DNA of 64,000 nucleotides from Pseudomonas sp. CCI4.2 (GCF_034350045.1 NZ_CP133781.1:1518001-1582000), one strand, 5' to 3'. Shown: positions 17,480-26,913, counted from the first letter of the stretch. The notes: generated by a model from the sequence alone, not told the origin. Numbers and translations are program-made.

Positions 17480-17531
17480 GCTCAATCCTCTTGTCATTTA
17501 ACTGTCTTGGGGCGCATTAGATAACGGAATT

Positions 17532-17549
17532 ATTGCAGTCGTGTGACAG
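17532..17549 (-). promoter_or_regulatory. PhoB box of the phoBR promoter
   Basis: On the minus strand: CTGTCAC, four bases (ACGA), CTGCAAT. It is followed after about ten bases by TATCTAAT as a possible -10. It lies 53 bp upstream of the phoB ATG, the expected arrangement for autoregulated phoBR. Confidence 0.7.
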
Positions 17550-17629
17550 CTAGGGTCGTCGCTGGCATCACTGCCTGCTCTAGGACTAAGCTTAGGCTCC
17601 GACTTAAAACAAAAAAGAGGACATATCCG

Positions 17630-18007
17630 ATGACTAATATTTCTAAGACCTTGCTCGGCTTGCTCACCGCTGCTGCGTTGGCTACTTCGGGAATGGCGTT
17701 TGCGATGGACCCGGCCATGATGAAGGACGGAATGATGGTCGATCAGAAGGGCATGACGCTTTATACCTTCGATAAGGACACCATGGCCGGTAAATCCATG
17801 TGTAACGACAAATGCGCTGACAATTGGCCGCCGTTGATGGCACCCGCCGATGGCAAAGCCATGGGTAAGTGGACAATGGTCAAGCGTGACGACGGCAAAA
17901 TGCAGTGGGCGTTTGATGGCAAACCGCTCTACACCTTCAAGATGGACAAAAAAGCCGGTGACATGATGGGTGATGGCAAAGGCGATGTTTGGCACGTAGC
18001 CAAGTAA
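17630..18007 (+). CDS. Secreted Yx[FWY]xxD-repeat protein (COG4315-like)
   Basis: A 125-residue small exported protein. The frame opens at 17543, but the start at 17630 follows AAAAAAGAGG and gives a clear signal peptide (MTNISKTLLGLLTAAALATS, cleavage near AFA). The mature part begins with a Met-rich stretch (MDPAMMKDGMMVDQKGM) and carries two copies of the family repeat, LYTFDKD and LYTFKMD, plus a CxxxC pair (MCNDKCADNWPP). Function unknown; the family is often annotated as a lipoprotein, but no lipobox is present here. It is divergent from phoB with a shared 150-bp intergenic region, so Pho control is possible. Confidence 0.85.
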   Translation: MTNISKTLLGLLTAAALATSGMAFAMDPAMMKDGMMVDQKGMTLYTFDKDTMAGKSMCNDKCADNWPPLMAPADGKAMGKWTMVKRDDGKMQWAFDGKPLYTFKMDKKAGDMMGDGKGDVWHVAK

Positions 18008-18028
18008 CTCAAACCTTTGTAACGCGCG

Positions 18029-18054
18029 GACCGTCAGCGTAGAGGCTGACGGTC
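18029..18054. terminator. Bidirectional hairpin between the COG4315 gene and ubiA
   Basis: A perfect 10-bp inverted repeat, GACCGTCAGC / GCTGACGGTC with a 6-base loop, sits exactly between two converging genes. No strong T-run follows, so it may work as a boundary stem rather than as a full intrinsic terminator. Confidence 0.55.
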
Positions 18055-18946
18055 AACGCAACGCATAGTCAGCGACAATCCCTAGAAATATCGCCAATCC
18101 CGCCCAGTGGTTATGCAAAAAAGCCTTGAAACAGCGCTGCGGCTCACGGTTGCGCGTGTACCAGAACTCCCAGACGAAGCACGCGGCGGCCACCAGCAGG
18201 CCCAGATGAAAGCACGTCCCCAGCCCGAAGCGTGATCCGGCCAGCAGCAGGCAGCCTAATGCCAGCCCTTGCAGCGTCAGGATAATCACCCGATCCGCGT
18301 CGCCGAACAGCAAGGCAGTAGATTTGACACCGATTTTCAAATCGTCTTCTCGGTCTGTCATCGCGTAATACGTGTCGTAGCCCACCGTCCACAGCAGGTT
18401 AGCAATGTAGAGCAACCACGCCGCAGCAGGCAGGTCACCAGTCTGGGCGGTGAAGGCCATCGGCATGCCCCACGAAAAGGCTGCGCCGAGCACCACTTGC
18501 GGGTAATAGGTGTAGCGCTTCATAAACGGATAGCAGGCCGCCAGCGCCAAGCCACCGAACGAGAGCCAGATTGTCAGCGAATTAGTGAGCAGCACCAGCA
18601 CAAAGCTCAAGCTCACTAGCACCGCGAACAACACCAATGCCTCGCGGGTGCTGACTTTACCGCTGACCAATGGACGCTGTTCTGTGCGTTTGACGTGACC
18701 ATCGACCTTGCGGTCAGCGAAGTCATTGATCACGCAACCGGCGGCGCGCATCAAAAACACGCCGACAACGAAGATCAGCAGGTTGCCGATCGACGGCAGG
18801 CCTTTGGCCGAAATCCACAGCGCCCACAGTGTCGGCCACAGCAGTAGATAAATGCCGATGGGTTTGTCGATACGGGTCAATTGAACGAAGTCCCACACCC
18901 GAGGGTTCAGGCGATTTAGCGACTTAAGCAAACTCACATACATCAA
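18053..18946 (-). CDS. ubiA: 4-hydroxybenzoate octaprenyltransferase UbiA
   Basis: A 297-residue integral membrane prenyltransferase of ubiquinone synthesis. It transfers the polyprenyl chain from polyprenyl diphosphate to 4-hydroxybenzoate. Both Asp-rich metal motifs are intact: [15 protein letters not shown] (about residue 74) and [13 protein letters not shown] (about 195). About eight hydrophobic helices are visible. Its start codon overlaps the ubiC stop by 4 bp, so the two successive pathway steps are translationally coupled. Confidence 0.96.
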   Translation of the reverse strand: MMYVSLLKSLNRLNPRVWDFVQLTRIDKPIGIYLLLWPTLWALWISAKGLPSIGNLLIFVVGVFLMRAAGCVINDFADRKVDGHVKRTEQRPLVSGKVSTREALVLFAVLVSLSFVLVLLTNSLTIWLSFGGLALAACYPFMKRYTYYPQVVLGAAFSWGMPMAFTAQTGDLPAAAWLLYIANLLWTVGYDTYYAMTDREDDLKIGVKSTALLFGDADRVIILTLQGLALGCLLLAGSRFGLGTCFHLGLLVAAACFVWEFWYTRNREPQRCFKAFLHNHWAGLAIFLGIVADYALR

Positions 18947-19518
18947 TGACGCTCCGTATCATCGGCGCCGGCGATTCCGACTGCATGCCAAAAATCAGGC
19001 AGGAATATTTCCGCCACCAACAGACTCAATACGCCCCGGCTGAAGCAAGAGCGCCGCCCCCATAAACCGTCAGCGGTGTCTTCGTTGGGCAACCAGGCAG
19101 CGGGATAGCGACAGGCTTCCAGTGCGCCGCGCTCAAACGCTTCGTCGCAAAATAGCAGTCCGCCCAAGGAACGGGTGCCCAGTTCGTCCATGTTCAGACC
19201 GCCTTGTTGCAGCGCACTTTGGGCGGCGACGCTGCGGGCGAACACCCACTTCTGGCCGTTGCCACGCAGATACACTTCGCGTACCCAACCGATGCTCTGA
19301 TCGGGTAACGACAGCGCTGCGCACTCTTCGGCGCGCAGGGCTTGCCAGCCTTCGAACAATGGCAAAATGCTGAAACCATCTGCAGACAGACGCGTCAGAC
19401 GACGAGTAAGGGAATCCTGATTGAACAGCCAATCGAGCACGATGGGCTCGGGCAGCTCCATCAGTTGGTGTTGCAGACGCCAGTCAGACGCAACAAGAAG
19501 AGGATTTTGTTGGGGCAC
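18943..19518 (-). CDS. ubiC: Chorismate pyruvate-lyase UbiC
   Basis: A 191-residue cytosolic enzyme converting chorismate to 4-hydroxybenzoate and pyruvate, the first committed step of ubiquinone synthesis. Family features include [19 protein letters not shown] (about 92-110), RSLGGLLF and the conserved Glu in [13 protein letters not shown]. Length is close to Pseudomonas UbiC (about 185 aa). It is coupled to ubiA by a 4-bp overlap. Confidence 0.92.
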   Translation of the reverse strand: MPQQNPLLVASDWRLQHQLMELPEPIVLDWLFNQDSLTRRLTRLSADGFSILPLFEGWQALRAEECAALSLPDQSIGWVREVYLRGNGQKWVFARSVAAQSALQQGGLNMDELGTRSLGGLLFCDEAFERGALEACRYPAAWLPNEDTADGLWGRRSCFSRGVLSLLVAEIFLPDFWHAVGIAGADDTERH

Positions 19519-19720
19519 GGTGGGTAATTATTGGCAACAATCGAGGCGGCGATCTTAGCATGTTTGATTGCAGGGTCTGAGCCTGCGGCGCAACCCGTTT
19601 ACGTCGATCCCGCTTGCATCTGAACGCATCGATCAGTACAAAACGCCCTGAGCTTGGCGGCAATCGCTGTACCCATCGACCGCCTAGGCCATGACAGCCT
19701 GAAAACCGAGAGAATTTACG

Positions 19721-19888
19721 ATGAAGAAGTGGCAATGCATTGTTTGTGGCTTGATCTATAACGAAGCCGATGGCTGGCCGGATGACGGGATCGCACCGGG
19801 CACTTTGTGGCAGGACGTGCCGGCAGATTGGCTGTGCCCGGACTGCGGCGTTGGCAAAATGGATTTCGAAATGATCGAAATCGGTTGA
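19721..19888 (+). CDS. rubA: Rubredoxin
   Basis: A 55-residue one-iron redox protein. The four iron ligands are intact as two CxxCG knuckles: Cys6/Cys9 (CIVCG) and Cys39/Cys42 (CPDCG). The aromatic core ([15 protein letters not shown]) is also present. It follows GAGAATTTACG and lies 46 bp upstream of its reductase. It carries electrons from the reductase to acceptors such as alkane hydroxylase or oxidative-stress enzymes; no such acceptor gene is adjacent. Confidence 0.97.
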   Translation: MKKWQCIVCGLIYNEADGWPDDGIAPGTLWQDVPADWLCPDCGVGKMDFEMIEIG

Positions 19889-19934
19889 TCGCTGTTCCAT
19901 TTCTCTTTAACTGAGTTTCAATCGGGAAAACGTA

Positions 19935-21083
19935 ATGAACGCACCTGTCGTGATCGTCGGCACTGGCTTGGCGGGCTACAACCTGGCCAGGGAGTTTCGC
20001 AAACTGGATAGCGACACGCCGCTGCTGCTCATTTCTGCGGATGACGGGCGTTCTTACTCTAAACCGATGCTCTCCACCGGCTTTGGCAAAAACAAAGAGG
20101 CTGATGGCCTGAGCATGGCTGAGCCCGGTGCGATGGCTGAGCAATTGAAGGCCGAAGTGCGAACCCACACCTGTGTGAGCGGCATTGACCCTGGCCACCA
20201 ACGGCTGTGGATAGGCGAGGAAGCGGTGTATTACCGCGATCTCATCCTGGCCTGGGGCGCTGAAACTGTTCGGGTTCCCCTTGAAGGGGACGCCAATGAC
20301 TTGGTTTTTCCGATCAATGATCTGGAGGACTACGCGCGTTTTCGCACGGCGGCAGCGGGCAAGCGTCGGGTGGTGATTTTGGGCGCCGGGCTGATTGGCT
20401 GTGAATTTGCCAATGATCTGATTGTTGGAGGTTATGAAGTTGATCTGGTGGCGCCGTGCGAGCAGGTCATGCCGACCTTGCTCCACCCGGCCGCCGCCGC
20501 TGCCGTGCAAGCGGGGCTGGAAGGTTTGGGGGCTCGCTTCCACCTCGGCCCGGTGCTGGCGCGTCTGTTACGGACCGAACAAGGGCTTGAGGCGCATTTG
20601 TCGAACGGTGAAGTGCTGCCGTGTGATGTCGTGGTTTCGGCTATCGGTTTGCGTCCGCGAGTGGACTTGGCGGCCGCCGCTGGCTTACAGACCGATCGCG
20701 GGGTGACGGTTGATCGCTACCTGAAAACGTCCCATGCCAATATTTATGCGCTGGGCGACTGCGCCCAAGTTGATGGTCTGAATCTGCTGTACGTCATGCC
20801 GCTGATGACTTGCGCGCGAGCACTGGCGCAAACGCTGTCCGGCAACCCGACCGCGGTTAACTATGGTCCGATGCCTATTACCGTAAAAACGCCGGTATGT
20901 CCGCTGGTGGTTTCACCTCCTCCACGCGGTATAGAAGGCGTCTGGACGGTTGAAGGGCAGGGCGCCGATATTAAAGCGCTGTGCCATGACGTTGACGGCA
21001 AGTTGCTCGGTTATGCACTAACGGGCACTGCTGTAATGGAGAAATTGGCATTTAATAAAGTGCTACCACCGCTATTGGCATAA
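19935..21083 (+). CDS. Rubredoxin--NAD(+) reductase
   Basis: A 382-residue FAD-dependent pyridine-nucleotide reductase. The FAD-binding GxGxxG is [13 protein letters not shown] (about 8-20), the NADH-binding one is [12 protein letters not shown] (about 145-156), and the late FAD motif is YALGDCA (about 268-274). There is no redox-active disulphide, consistent with rubredoxin reductase rather than lipoamide-type enzymes. It forms a two-gene operon with rubredoxin. Confidence 0.93.
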   Translation: MNAPVVIVGTGLAGYNLAREFRKLDSDTPLLLISADDGRSYSKPMLSTGFGKNKEADGLSMAEPGAMAEQLKAEVRTHTCVSGIDPGHQRLWIGEEAVYYRDLILAWGAETVRVPLEGDANDLVFPINDLEDYARFRTAAAGKRRVVILGAGLIGCEFANDLIVGGYEVDLVAPCEQVMPTLLHPAAAAAVQAGLEGLGARFHLGPVLARLLRTEQGLEAHLSNGEVLPCDVVVSAIGLRPRVDLAAAAGLQTDRGVTVDRYLKTSHANIYALGDCAQVDGLNLLYVMPLMTCARALAQTLSGNPTAVNYGPMPITVKTPVCPLVVSPPPRGIEGVWTVEGQGADIKALCHDVDGKLLGYALTGTAVMEKLAFNKVLPPLLA

Positions 21084-21181
21084 ATACCGGTCGTTCTGTC
21101 GGATAAGCCACGTTTTTGGCGCGATAAACGTCCCGCCCAGGGTGGCGCAGGTATCAGCGGCATGCCATCCTCATTCCCGTC

Positions 21182-21234
21182 TGCCGCAACGTAGAGCAGT
21201 TGCGGCACTTTGGTCGCCGTTCGGGAAGAACGGC
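21182..21234 (+). other. Two hairpins between the rubredoxin reductase and HU genes
   Basis: TGCCGCAAC / GTTGCGGCA (arms 21182-21190 and 21199-21207) and GCCGTTC / GAACGGC (arms 21216-21222 and 21228-21234) are both perfect inverted repeats. Either could end the reductase message or shape the HU leader. Neither is followed by a T-run. Confidence 0.5.
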
Positions 21235-21277
21235 ACGGACATAACAACAAAAATCCAAACCGTCAAAGAGGCTTTAT

Positions 21278-21553
21278 ATGCGTAAACCAGAACTCGCAGC
21301 CGCCATTGCTGAAAAGGCAGATCTCACCAAGGAACAAGCGAATCGCGTTCTTAACGCTGTTCTTGAAGAAATCACCGGTGCCTTGCACCGAAAAGACAGC
21401 GTTACGCTGGTCGGCTTCGGTACTTTCCTGCAACGACATCGTGGGGCCCGTACCGGCAAAAATCCGCAGACCGGTGAACCAGTCAAAATCAAGGCGAGCA
21501 ACACCGTGGCTTTCAAGCCTGGGAAATCCTTGAAAGACAGCGTTAATCCTTAA
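21278..21553 (+). CDS. HU-family DNA-binding protein
   Basis: A 91-residue histone-like protein that bends and compacts DNA as a dimer. The beta-arm signature is clear: GFGTFLQRHRGARTGKNPQT (about 48-67), then TVAFKPGKSLKDSVN. The N-terminal helices (LAAAIAEKADLTKEQANRVL) match HU. AAAGAGGCTTTAT precedes the ATG. It is one of several HU paralogs usual in Pseudomonas and is not the one next to lon. The leader contains AACAACAA at 21243-21250. Confidence 0.93.
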   Translation: MRKPELAAAIAEKADLTKEQANRVLNAVLEEITGALHRKDSVTLVGFGTFLQRHRGARTGKNPQTGEPVKIKASNTVAFKPGKSLKDSVNP

Positions 21554-21593
21554 TCTGCCAATCGCCTCAGCGGGAGGCGTACAGCAGCAAAAA

Positions 21594-21628
21594 TGGGCAC
21601 GCCGACTCGGTCGGGTGCCCTTTTTTTT
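21594..21628 (+). terminator. Terminator after the HU gene
   Basis: GGGCACGCCGAC / GGTCGGGTGCCC followed by eight T residues: a textbook factor-independent terminator. Confidence 0.9.
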
Positions 21629-21684
21629 GCGTACACTGCGGCGCTGGCCGCTTTGACTTAAGCGGCTTTCTGTGAGGCGGTGCA

Positions 21685-22062
21685 ATGAAATTTCGTTTTC
21701 TTTTATGGATGCTTGGCTATTTGATGGCCAAAGCCAGTCGCAATAACCCGGCTTTCCAGAGTCAACTGGCCGATAAAGAGCTGATTTTTCAGTTGCAAAC
21801 ATTCGACGGTAAGGTTGCTCGGCATTTCGTCGTCAGCGGGCAGCGCCTAGTCAGTAAGCCAGGGGCAGTGGATGAGCCTGCGTTCGCGATTTCTTTCAAG
21901 GATGCGGCATTCGGCTTCGCAACGATGCAGGCCAAGAACAAGCAGTTGGCGTTTATGCAGGGCATTCAGGACAAAGACATTCTGATCAAGGGCAACCCGG
22001 GATTGGTTATCTGGTTCCAGGGTTTGACCAAGTATTTGAAGCCAAAGAAAAAGACCGTTTAG
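21685..22062 (+). CDS. SCP2-like sterol-carrier-fold protein
   Basis: A 125-residue small protein with the SCP2-like pattern of alternating strands followed by DAAFGFATMQAKNKQLAFMQGIQDKDILIKG-type sequence (about 73-103), where the glycines and acidic residues of the lipid-binding fold sit. The N-terminal 15 residues (FRFLLWMLGYLMAKA) are hydrophobic and may anchor it to the membrane. The conserved Pseudomonas neighbourhood is HU upstream and HDOD downstream. Lipid or hydrophobic ligand binding is inferred from the fold; the role is unknown. Confidence 0.7.
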   Translation: MKFRFLLWMLGYLMAKASRNNPAFQSQLADKELIFQLQTFDGKVARHFVVSGQRLVSKPGAVDEPAFAISFKDAAFGFATMQAKNKQLAFMQGIQDKDILIKGNPGLVIWFQGLTKYLKPKKKTV

Positions 22063-22078
22063 CAGCGAACACAGGCAA

Positions 22079-22190
22079 TTGTAGGAGCGGCCGAAGACTG
22101 CGAAGCGGGAACGGCTCTGGGATTTCAATACCACGGTTGATAGCAAGCAGCCGTAAATACGGTGGGAGCAGGCTTGCCTGCGAAGAGGCC
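22079..22190. repeat. REP-type sequences between the SCP2-like and HDOD genes
   Basis: TGTAGGAGCGGCCGAAGACT at about 22080-22099 and GTGGGAGCAGGCTTGCCTGC at about 22161-22180 are two Pseudomonas REP-like cores in a convergent intergenic gap. Confidence 0.55.
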
Positions 22191-22351
22191 CGTAATCAGC
22201 GCCGCTGATTTCGACCTGAAACCAGGGTCGCCAGCATTGACGCTGTCGTTGGTAAGCCACAGAGGCTTGGGCAGACATAAAAGAGTAGGCACTGAAAAGC
22301 CTTATCGCAGCCCGGCAGCCCCTACAATTAATGGATTAATTTCCTGCGCTG

Positions 22352-23749
22352 TTACTGGTTGAACTGCGACGCCAGCTCGCGCAGCAGGACTTCGGCTTCC
22401 AGGACTTTGCGCACTGACTCTTCGGCTTTTTCCCGTGACAGGCCCAAGCGTGCAAACAGCTCATCCGGAATGCTTTCCACCGGACCCGAGCCGATGCCGT
22501 GTTTGCGCAGCAAACGCACTGTCAGGCACACCAAATTCGCGTACTCGCTGTGAGCGCCTGCGTAAGTTGGGTCGTGCTGGAAGCGCAATGCCGTTGCCAA
22601 TTCTTCAGGCATGTCCCAATAGCGCATCAACCAGGCACCAATCTGTTCGCGGCTGATGCCGAGCAGGTGCTGTTCGACGTAGCTGTGGCACAGGTGTGGA
22701 TTGACTTCCAGATGACGGCAGATCAGCGAAAAGTGCGGCGGGAACACGTGAGCCAGCAGCAGATAACCAAAGTTGTGCAACAGCCCCGCCAAATACGTCA
22801 GGCCCGCTTCCGGGCGCTGAGCGCGCGGCATGGCGCGGGTCAGACCTTCGATGACGGCGGCGGTGTAAATCGACTGTTGCCAGTACGGCGTAGTCTGTTG
22901 CGGGTGATCTTTGGGCAAGCTCAAGGTTTTACCCAAGGCCAGGCCCAGCGCCAGATTGATCACCAGATCAAAGCCCAATACGCGGACGATGGCATCTTCC
23001 ACTGAGCGTATTTTTCCGGGGGAAGCGTAATAAGGTGACGCCGCCCAACTGACCACCTGGGCGGCCAGCGCTGGGTCGGTCTCAACCACACCGGTAATGT
23101 CATCGATGGTGGCGTTCGGATCGACACGCAATTTGATGATTTTTTGTGCGGTCTCCGCCAGTGGCGGTATTTCCAGCGTGGCTTCCAGACGCTGCTGGAT
23201 ACGGCGCGCGGTAAACGCATGCATCGCTTGGATGATTTCCTCTCGGTCATCGTCCGGGCGATCAAGGTTCGGGCGGATCGTGCTCAGTGGCTCGCCGAAA
23301 TTCGCTGCGCTGGCTTTGCTCACCATGCCCTTGAAGTCGTCGCTGGAAATTTCCAGGAATACACCCGGTTCGCCAGAATTGATCAGCAACGTCGATTCTT
23401 GCAGCAAACGTTCTTCATACAGGCACGGCAAACCGTTCAGGCCTGGCAGGCCGGGCAGCAGGCTGCGGGTGCTTTTGCCGAGCAAGCGCACTAGACGCTC
23501 TTCAGGCACGGCAGTGAGCTTTCGCCCGGTTAACTCTGCCAAGCGATTGAGGTCGAGCAAATGGTTCTGTGGGAATAACACCAAGAGTGCACCCACCGCA
23601 TCGTCGACTAATACCGCTTGAAGTTTTCTAGACGCAGAAAGGCTATTGTCGTCCATGACTTCGCGGTAACTGATGGCAAGTTTGCCAAGCAATAACCGGA
23701 TGACAGAGGGGGCGAGCGGAATTGCATCGGCGAAGGCAGCTTCTGTCAT
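22352..23749 (-). CDS. YbaK-like domain fused to HDOD domain
   Basis: A 465-residue protein. The N-terminal region (about 1-155) resembles YbaK/ProX-type aminoacyl-tRNA deacylases (AVLVDDAVGALLVLFPQN, LAELTGRKLTAVPEE, LNGLPCLYEERLL). The C-terminal region (about 190-430) is an HDOD domain (EIPPLAETAQKIIKLR, GLLHNFGYLLLAHVFP). HDOD proteins lack nucleotide hydrolysis and act as signalling scaffolds. The catalytic state of the first domain is unclear. The gene is convergent with the SCP2-like gene and upstream of none; regulation is unknown. Confidence 0.8.
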   Translation of the reverse strand: MTEAAFADAIPLAPSVIRLLLGKLAISYREVMDDNSLSASRKLQAVLVDDAVGALLVLFPQNHLLDLNRLAELTGRKLTAVPEERLVRLLGKSTRSLLPGLPGLNGLPCLYEERLLQESTLLINSGEPGVFLEISSDDFKGMVSKASAANFGEPLSTIRPNLDRPDDDREEIIQAMHAFTARRIQQRLEATLEIPPLAETAQKIIKLRVDPNATIDDITGVVETDPALAAQVVSWAASPYYASPGKIRSVEDAIVRVLGFDLVINLALGLALGKTLSLPKDHPQQTTPYWQQSIYTAAVIEGLTRAMPRAQRPEAGLTYLAGLLHNFGYLLLAHVFPPHFSLICRHLEVNPHLCHSYVEQHLLGISREQIGAWLMRYWDMPEELATALRFQHDPTYAGAHSEYANLVCLTVRLLRKHGIGSGPVESIPDELFARLGLSREKAEESVRKVLEAEVLLRELASQFNQ

Positions 23750-23825
23750 GGTCTGTGTCCAAATTCTTACAGTCGAAGGAGTATAACCAGCTTGATTATT
23801 TCTGCATTGTTATCGGCTGAGACTC

Positions 23826-25901
23826 TTACACTTGTCCGTATTGCTGACCATGACGCAACCAGCGATCCAACAGCGGGCTTACATGGTTTGGCCAGCGTTC
23901 TAACAACGCTTGCGCGGCATCACGAACGGCGGGCAGTAGATCGGCGTCACGCATCAGGTCTGCGACTTTGAATTGCAACAAGCCCGTCTGTCGCGTTCCG
24001 AGCATCTCGCCTGGACCGCGAAGTTCTAAATCTTTTTCAGCGATGATGAAACCATCATTCGTCTCGCGCATGATGCCAAGGCGCTGCCGACCTATTTGCG
24101 ACAGTGGCGGATGATAGAGCAGCACGCAGTGACTTGCCGCTGTGCCTCGACCAACACGCCCGCGCAGTTGGTGCAATTGTGCCAAGCCGAGTCGTTCGGG
24201 GTTTTCGATAATCATCAGGCTGGCGTTCGGCACATCGACGCCAACTTCGATCACCGTGGTCGCAACCAGCAGCTGTAGAGCGCCTTGTTTGAATTCGGCC
24301 ATGACCGCCGCCTTTTCCGCAGGCTTCATGCGGCCGTGGATCAGGCCCACGCGCAGCTCACCCAATGCGCTGGTCAGTTCTTGAAACGAGGTTTCTGCGG
24401 CCTGACAGGTCAGTTCCTCGGACTCTTCAATTAGCGTACACACCCAATAAGCTTGGCGTCCTTCGGCGCAGGCCGCACGAACGCGCTCAACCACTTCGAC
24501 ACGGCGTGTATCAACCACCAGCACGGTATTAACCGGCGTTCGGCCGGGCGGAAGCTCGTCAAGGATTGAGGTGTCGAGGTCCGCATAGGCGCTCATGGCC
24601 AAGGTGCGCGGAATGGGCGTCGCGGTCATGATCAACTGGTGCGGACACATTAATCCGCCGACGCCTTTTTTGCGCAGGGCCAAGCGTTGTTGAACGCCAA
24701 AGCGATGTTGTTCATCGATAACCACCAAGGCCAGGTTCTTGAACTGAACCTCGTCCTGAAACAGCGCATGGGTGCCGACGACCATTGGCGTACCGGTGGC
24801 AATTTGCTCCAGCGCAGCGACCCGTGCTTTGCCTTTGAGCTTACCGGCGAGCCAGGCGACCTCAATGCCTAGCGGCTCAAGCCAGCGCTTGAAATTGACA
24901 TAGTGCTGTTCGGCAAGGATTTCGGTGGGTGCCATCAGTGCGACTTGATACCCGGCTTCAAGCGCCTGCAAGGCGGCCAAGGCGGCCACCACGGTCTTGC
25001 CCGCGCCTACGTCGCCCTGAATCAAGCGCAGCATCGGCTCCGGCTGGCTGAGGTCGTAGGCCACTTCCTTGCCCACCCGTTGTTGCGCGCCGGTGGGGGC
25101 GAAACCGAGGTTGGCGAGAAATTGCGCAGGGAGTCGTGTCGCGACAGGCAAGACCGGCGCGCGTTGCGAGCGAAGGCTTTCACGAAGACGTTGCTGCGAG
25201 AGCTGATGAGTCAACAGCTCTTCAAACGCCAGGCGGTGTTGAGCCCAATGATGGCCGAGCGCGAGCTCTTCGAGGTCGGCATCGGCTGGCGGGTGATGCA
25301 AATAACGAATGGCCTCGTCGAGGGGGGCGAGCTTGTAGTCGCGTGCCAGCTCTTCAGGCAGCCAATCGGGCAGACTTTTCGGGCCGAGCAGGGCAAGGCT
25401 TTGCTGGCACAGCTGGCGTAGCCGCTGCTGGGTCAGGCCCTCGGTGCTTGGATAAATCGGGGTGAGGGTCTGCTCAACCGCAAGTTGTTCATTGCCAGTC
25501 AGCGCACGGTATTCCGGGTGGTAGATCTCCAAGCCTGATGCACCGGGCCGGGCTTCACCGAAGCAACGCAAGTGGGTGCCGCGTTTCATACCGTCTTTTT
25601 GCGCGTTGCTGAAATGGTAGAAGCGCAGGCTAAGTACCCCGCTACCATCGCCAAGTCGCACCAACAGGCTACGCCGCTTGCCCATCACCACATCGGCCCC
25701 GCTCACCACGCCTTCGATCACCGCGTCTTGTCCCGGACGCAATTGGCCAATGGGCACGACACGGGTTCTGTCTTGATAACGCAACGGCAGATGGAACAAG
25801 ACGTCCTGAAGGTTTTCCAGGCCGACCTTGCTCAGCTTTTCAGCCATGGCCTCGCCGACGCCCTTAAGCGCCGTAACGGAGACCTTTGACAGCTCGCTCA
25901 T
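23826..25901 (-). CDS. recG: ATP-dependent DNA helicase RecG
   Basis: A 691-residue branch-migrating helicase that reverses stalled forks and processes Holliday junctions. The N-terminal wedge/OB domain (about 1-200) includes LPLRYQDRT. Helicase motifs are intact: I GDVGAGKTVVAA (about 293-304), Ia MAPTEILAEQHY, II DEQH in VVIDEQHRFGVQQR, III MTATPIPRTLAM and VI QLRGRVGRG. It lies 9 bp downstream of oxyR, in the same order as in other pseudomonads. Confidence 0.97.
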   Translation of the reverse strand: MSELSKVSVTALKGVGEAMAEKLSKVGLENLQDVLFHLPLRYQDRTRVVPIGQLRPGQDAVIEGVVSGADVVMGKRRSLLVRLGDGSGVLSLRFYHFSNAQKDGMKRGTHLRCFGEARPGASGLEIYHPEYRALTGNEQLAVEQTLTPIYPSTEGLTQQRLRQLCQQSLALLGPKSLPDWLPEELARDYKLAPLDEAIRYLHHPPADADLEELALGHHWAQHRLAFEELLTHQLSQQRLRESLRSQRAPVLPVATRLPAQFLANLGFAPTGAQQRVGKEVAYDLSQPEPMLRLIQGDVGAGKTVVAALAALQALEAGYQVALMAPTEILAEQHYVNFKRWLEPLGIEVAWLAGKLKGKARVAALEQIATGTPMVVGTHALFQDEVQFKNLALVVIDEQHRFGVQQRLALRKKGVGGLMCPHQLIMTATPIPRTLAMSAYADLDTSILDELPPGRTPVNTVLVVDTRRVEVVERVRAACAEGRQAYWVCTLIEESEELTCQAAETSFQELTSALGELRVGLIHGRMKPAEKAAVMAEFKQGALQLLVATTVIEVGVDVPNASLMIIENPERLGLAQLHQLRGRVGRGTAASHCVLLYHPPLSQIGRQRLGIMRETNDGFIIAEKDLELRGPGEMLGTRQTGLLQFKVADLMRDADLLPAVRDAAQALLERWPNHVSPLLDRWLRHGQQYGQV

Positions 25902-25910
25902 GATTGCGAC

Positions 25911-26834
25911 TTAGCTCGCTTCAACTTTCGGGCGAGCCACGGAACACAAACGCACGGAATCCGCGAGGATCTCGATCGCTTTAGGCCGAGGGAAACTGGC
26001 ACGCCAGGCAATCGCCACTGTACGGAACGGCACTGGAGGCGTCAGGGGACGAACTTCAATGATGCCGGGTGCGTAGTGGTGGCTGTCGACCGCCGACATC
26101 GGCAGAATCGAAATGCCCAGGCCCGACGCAACCATGTGCCGAATGGTTTCCAGAGAACTGGATTCGACGGTGGTGTGTCGCGCGCCTTCGCTGCCTTTGA
26201 CCAGCGTCGGGCAGGCTTCCAGCACCTGGTCACGGAAGCAATGACCTTCGCCGAGCAGCAATAGGCTTTTGTCGTTCAGCGCCGAAGCATCAATGGTTTC
26301 TTTCTTGGTCCATGGGTGATTGGCCGGCATCAGCACATAAAACGGTTCGTCGTACAACGGCAAGGTCAGTACGTCTGCTTCGTTGAACGGCAACGCGATG
26401 ATGATCGCGTCAAGTTCACCGTTGCGCAGTTTGTCGCGCAGCACGTGGGTGAAGTTTTCTTCGATGTACAGCGGCATCTGCGGGGCGACCCGGTGCAGTT
26501 GTGGAATCAAGTGCGGGAACAAATACGGACCGACGGTGTAGATCGCCCCGACTTTGAGCGGCGCAACCAGCTGATTCTTTCCGGCCTGCGCCAATTCTCG
26601 GATGCCTTGAGCCTGTTCAAGCACTTTCTGCGCCTGAGCGACGATGCCTTCGCCAACGGGCGTTAAGCGGACAGCGCTCTTGCTGCGCTCGAAAATCAGC
26701 ACACCAAGTTCATCTTCAAGTTTCTTCACGCCCACCGATAACGTCGGCTGGCTGACGTGGCAACGCTCGGCTGCGTGGCCGAAATGTTGTTCTTGAGCGA
26801 GGGTAACGATGTAGCGAAGTTCTGTAAGGGTCAT
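25911..26834 (-). CDS. oxyR: Hydrogen-peroxide sensor and regulator OxyR
   Basis: A 307-residue LysR-type activator. The winged helix at residues 1-60 contains HFGHAAERCHVSQPTLSVGV. The redox pair is present at exactly the E. coli positions, Cys199 (GHCFRD) and Cys208 (LEACPT). It activates catalase, alkyl hydroperoxide reductase and related genes after disulphide formation. Downstream recG follows after 9 bp, suggesting joint transcription. It starts 79 bp beyond the end of tonB in the same orientation, so partial readthrough from exbBD-tonB is conceivable. Confidence 0.96.
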   Translation of the reverse strand: MTLTELRYIVTLAQEQHFGHAAERCHVSQPTLSVGVKKLEDELGVLIFERSKSAVRLTPVGEGIVAQAQKVLEQAQGIRELAQAGKNQLVAPLKVGAIYTVGPYLFPHLIPQLHRVAPQMPLYIEENFTHVLRDKLRNGELDAIIIALPFNEADVLTLPLYDEPFYVLMPANHPWTKKETIDASALNDKSLLLLGEGHCFRDQVLEACPTLVKGSEGARHTTVESSSLETIRHMVASGLGISILPMSAVDSHHYAPGIIEVRPLTPPVPFRTVAIAWRASFPRPKAIEILADSVRLCSVARPKVEAS

Positions 26835-26913
26835 AGCGTGCGTCCATTAGGTTGCGAGCCCAGCATAGCGGCTGCAATCGATAGACGCACGTTATCAACT
26901 GACCTCATGTCGA

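Noticed and set aside
19716..20543. A 275-codon minus-strand frame opposite rubredoxin and its reductase
   Set aside because: Shadow; the plus strand carries the two CxxCG knuckles and the FAD motifs.
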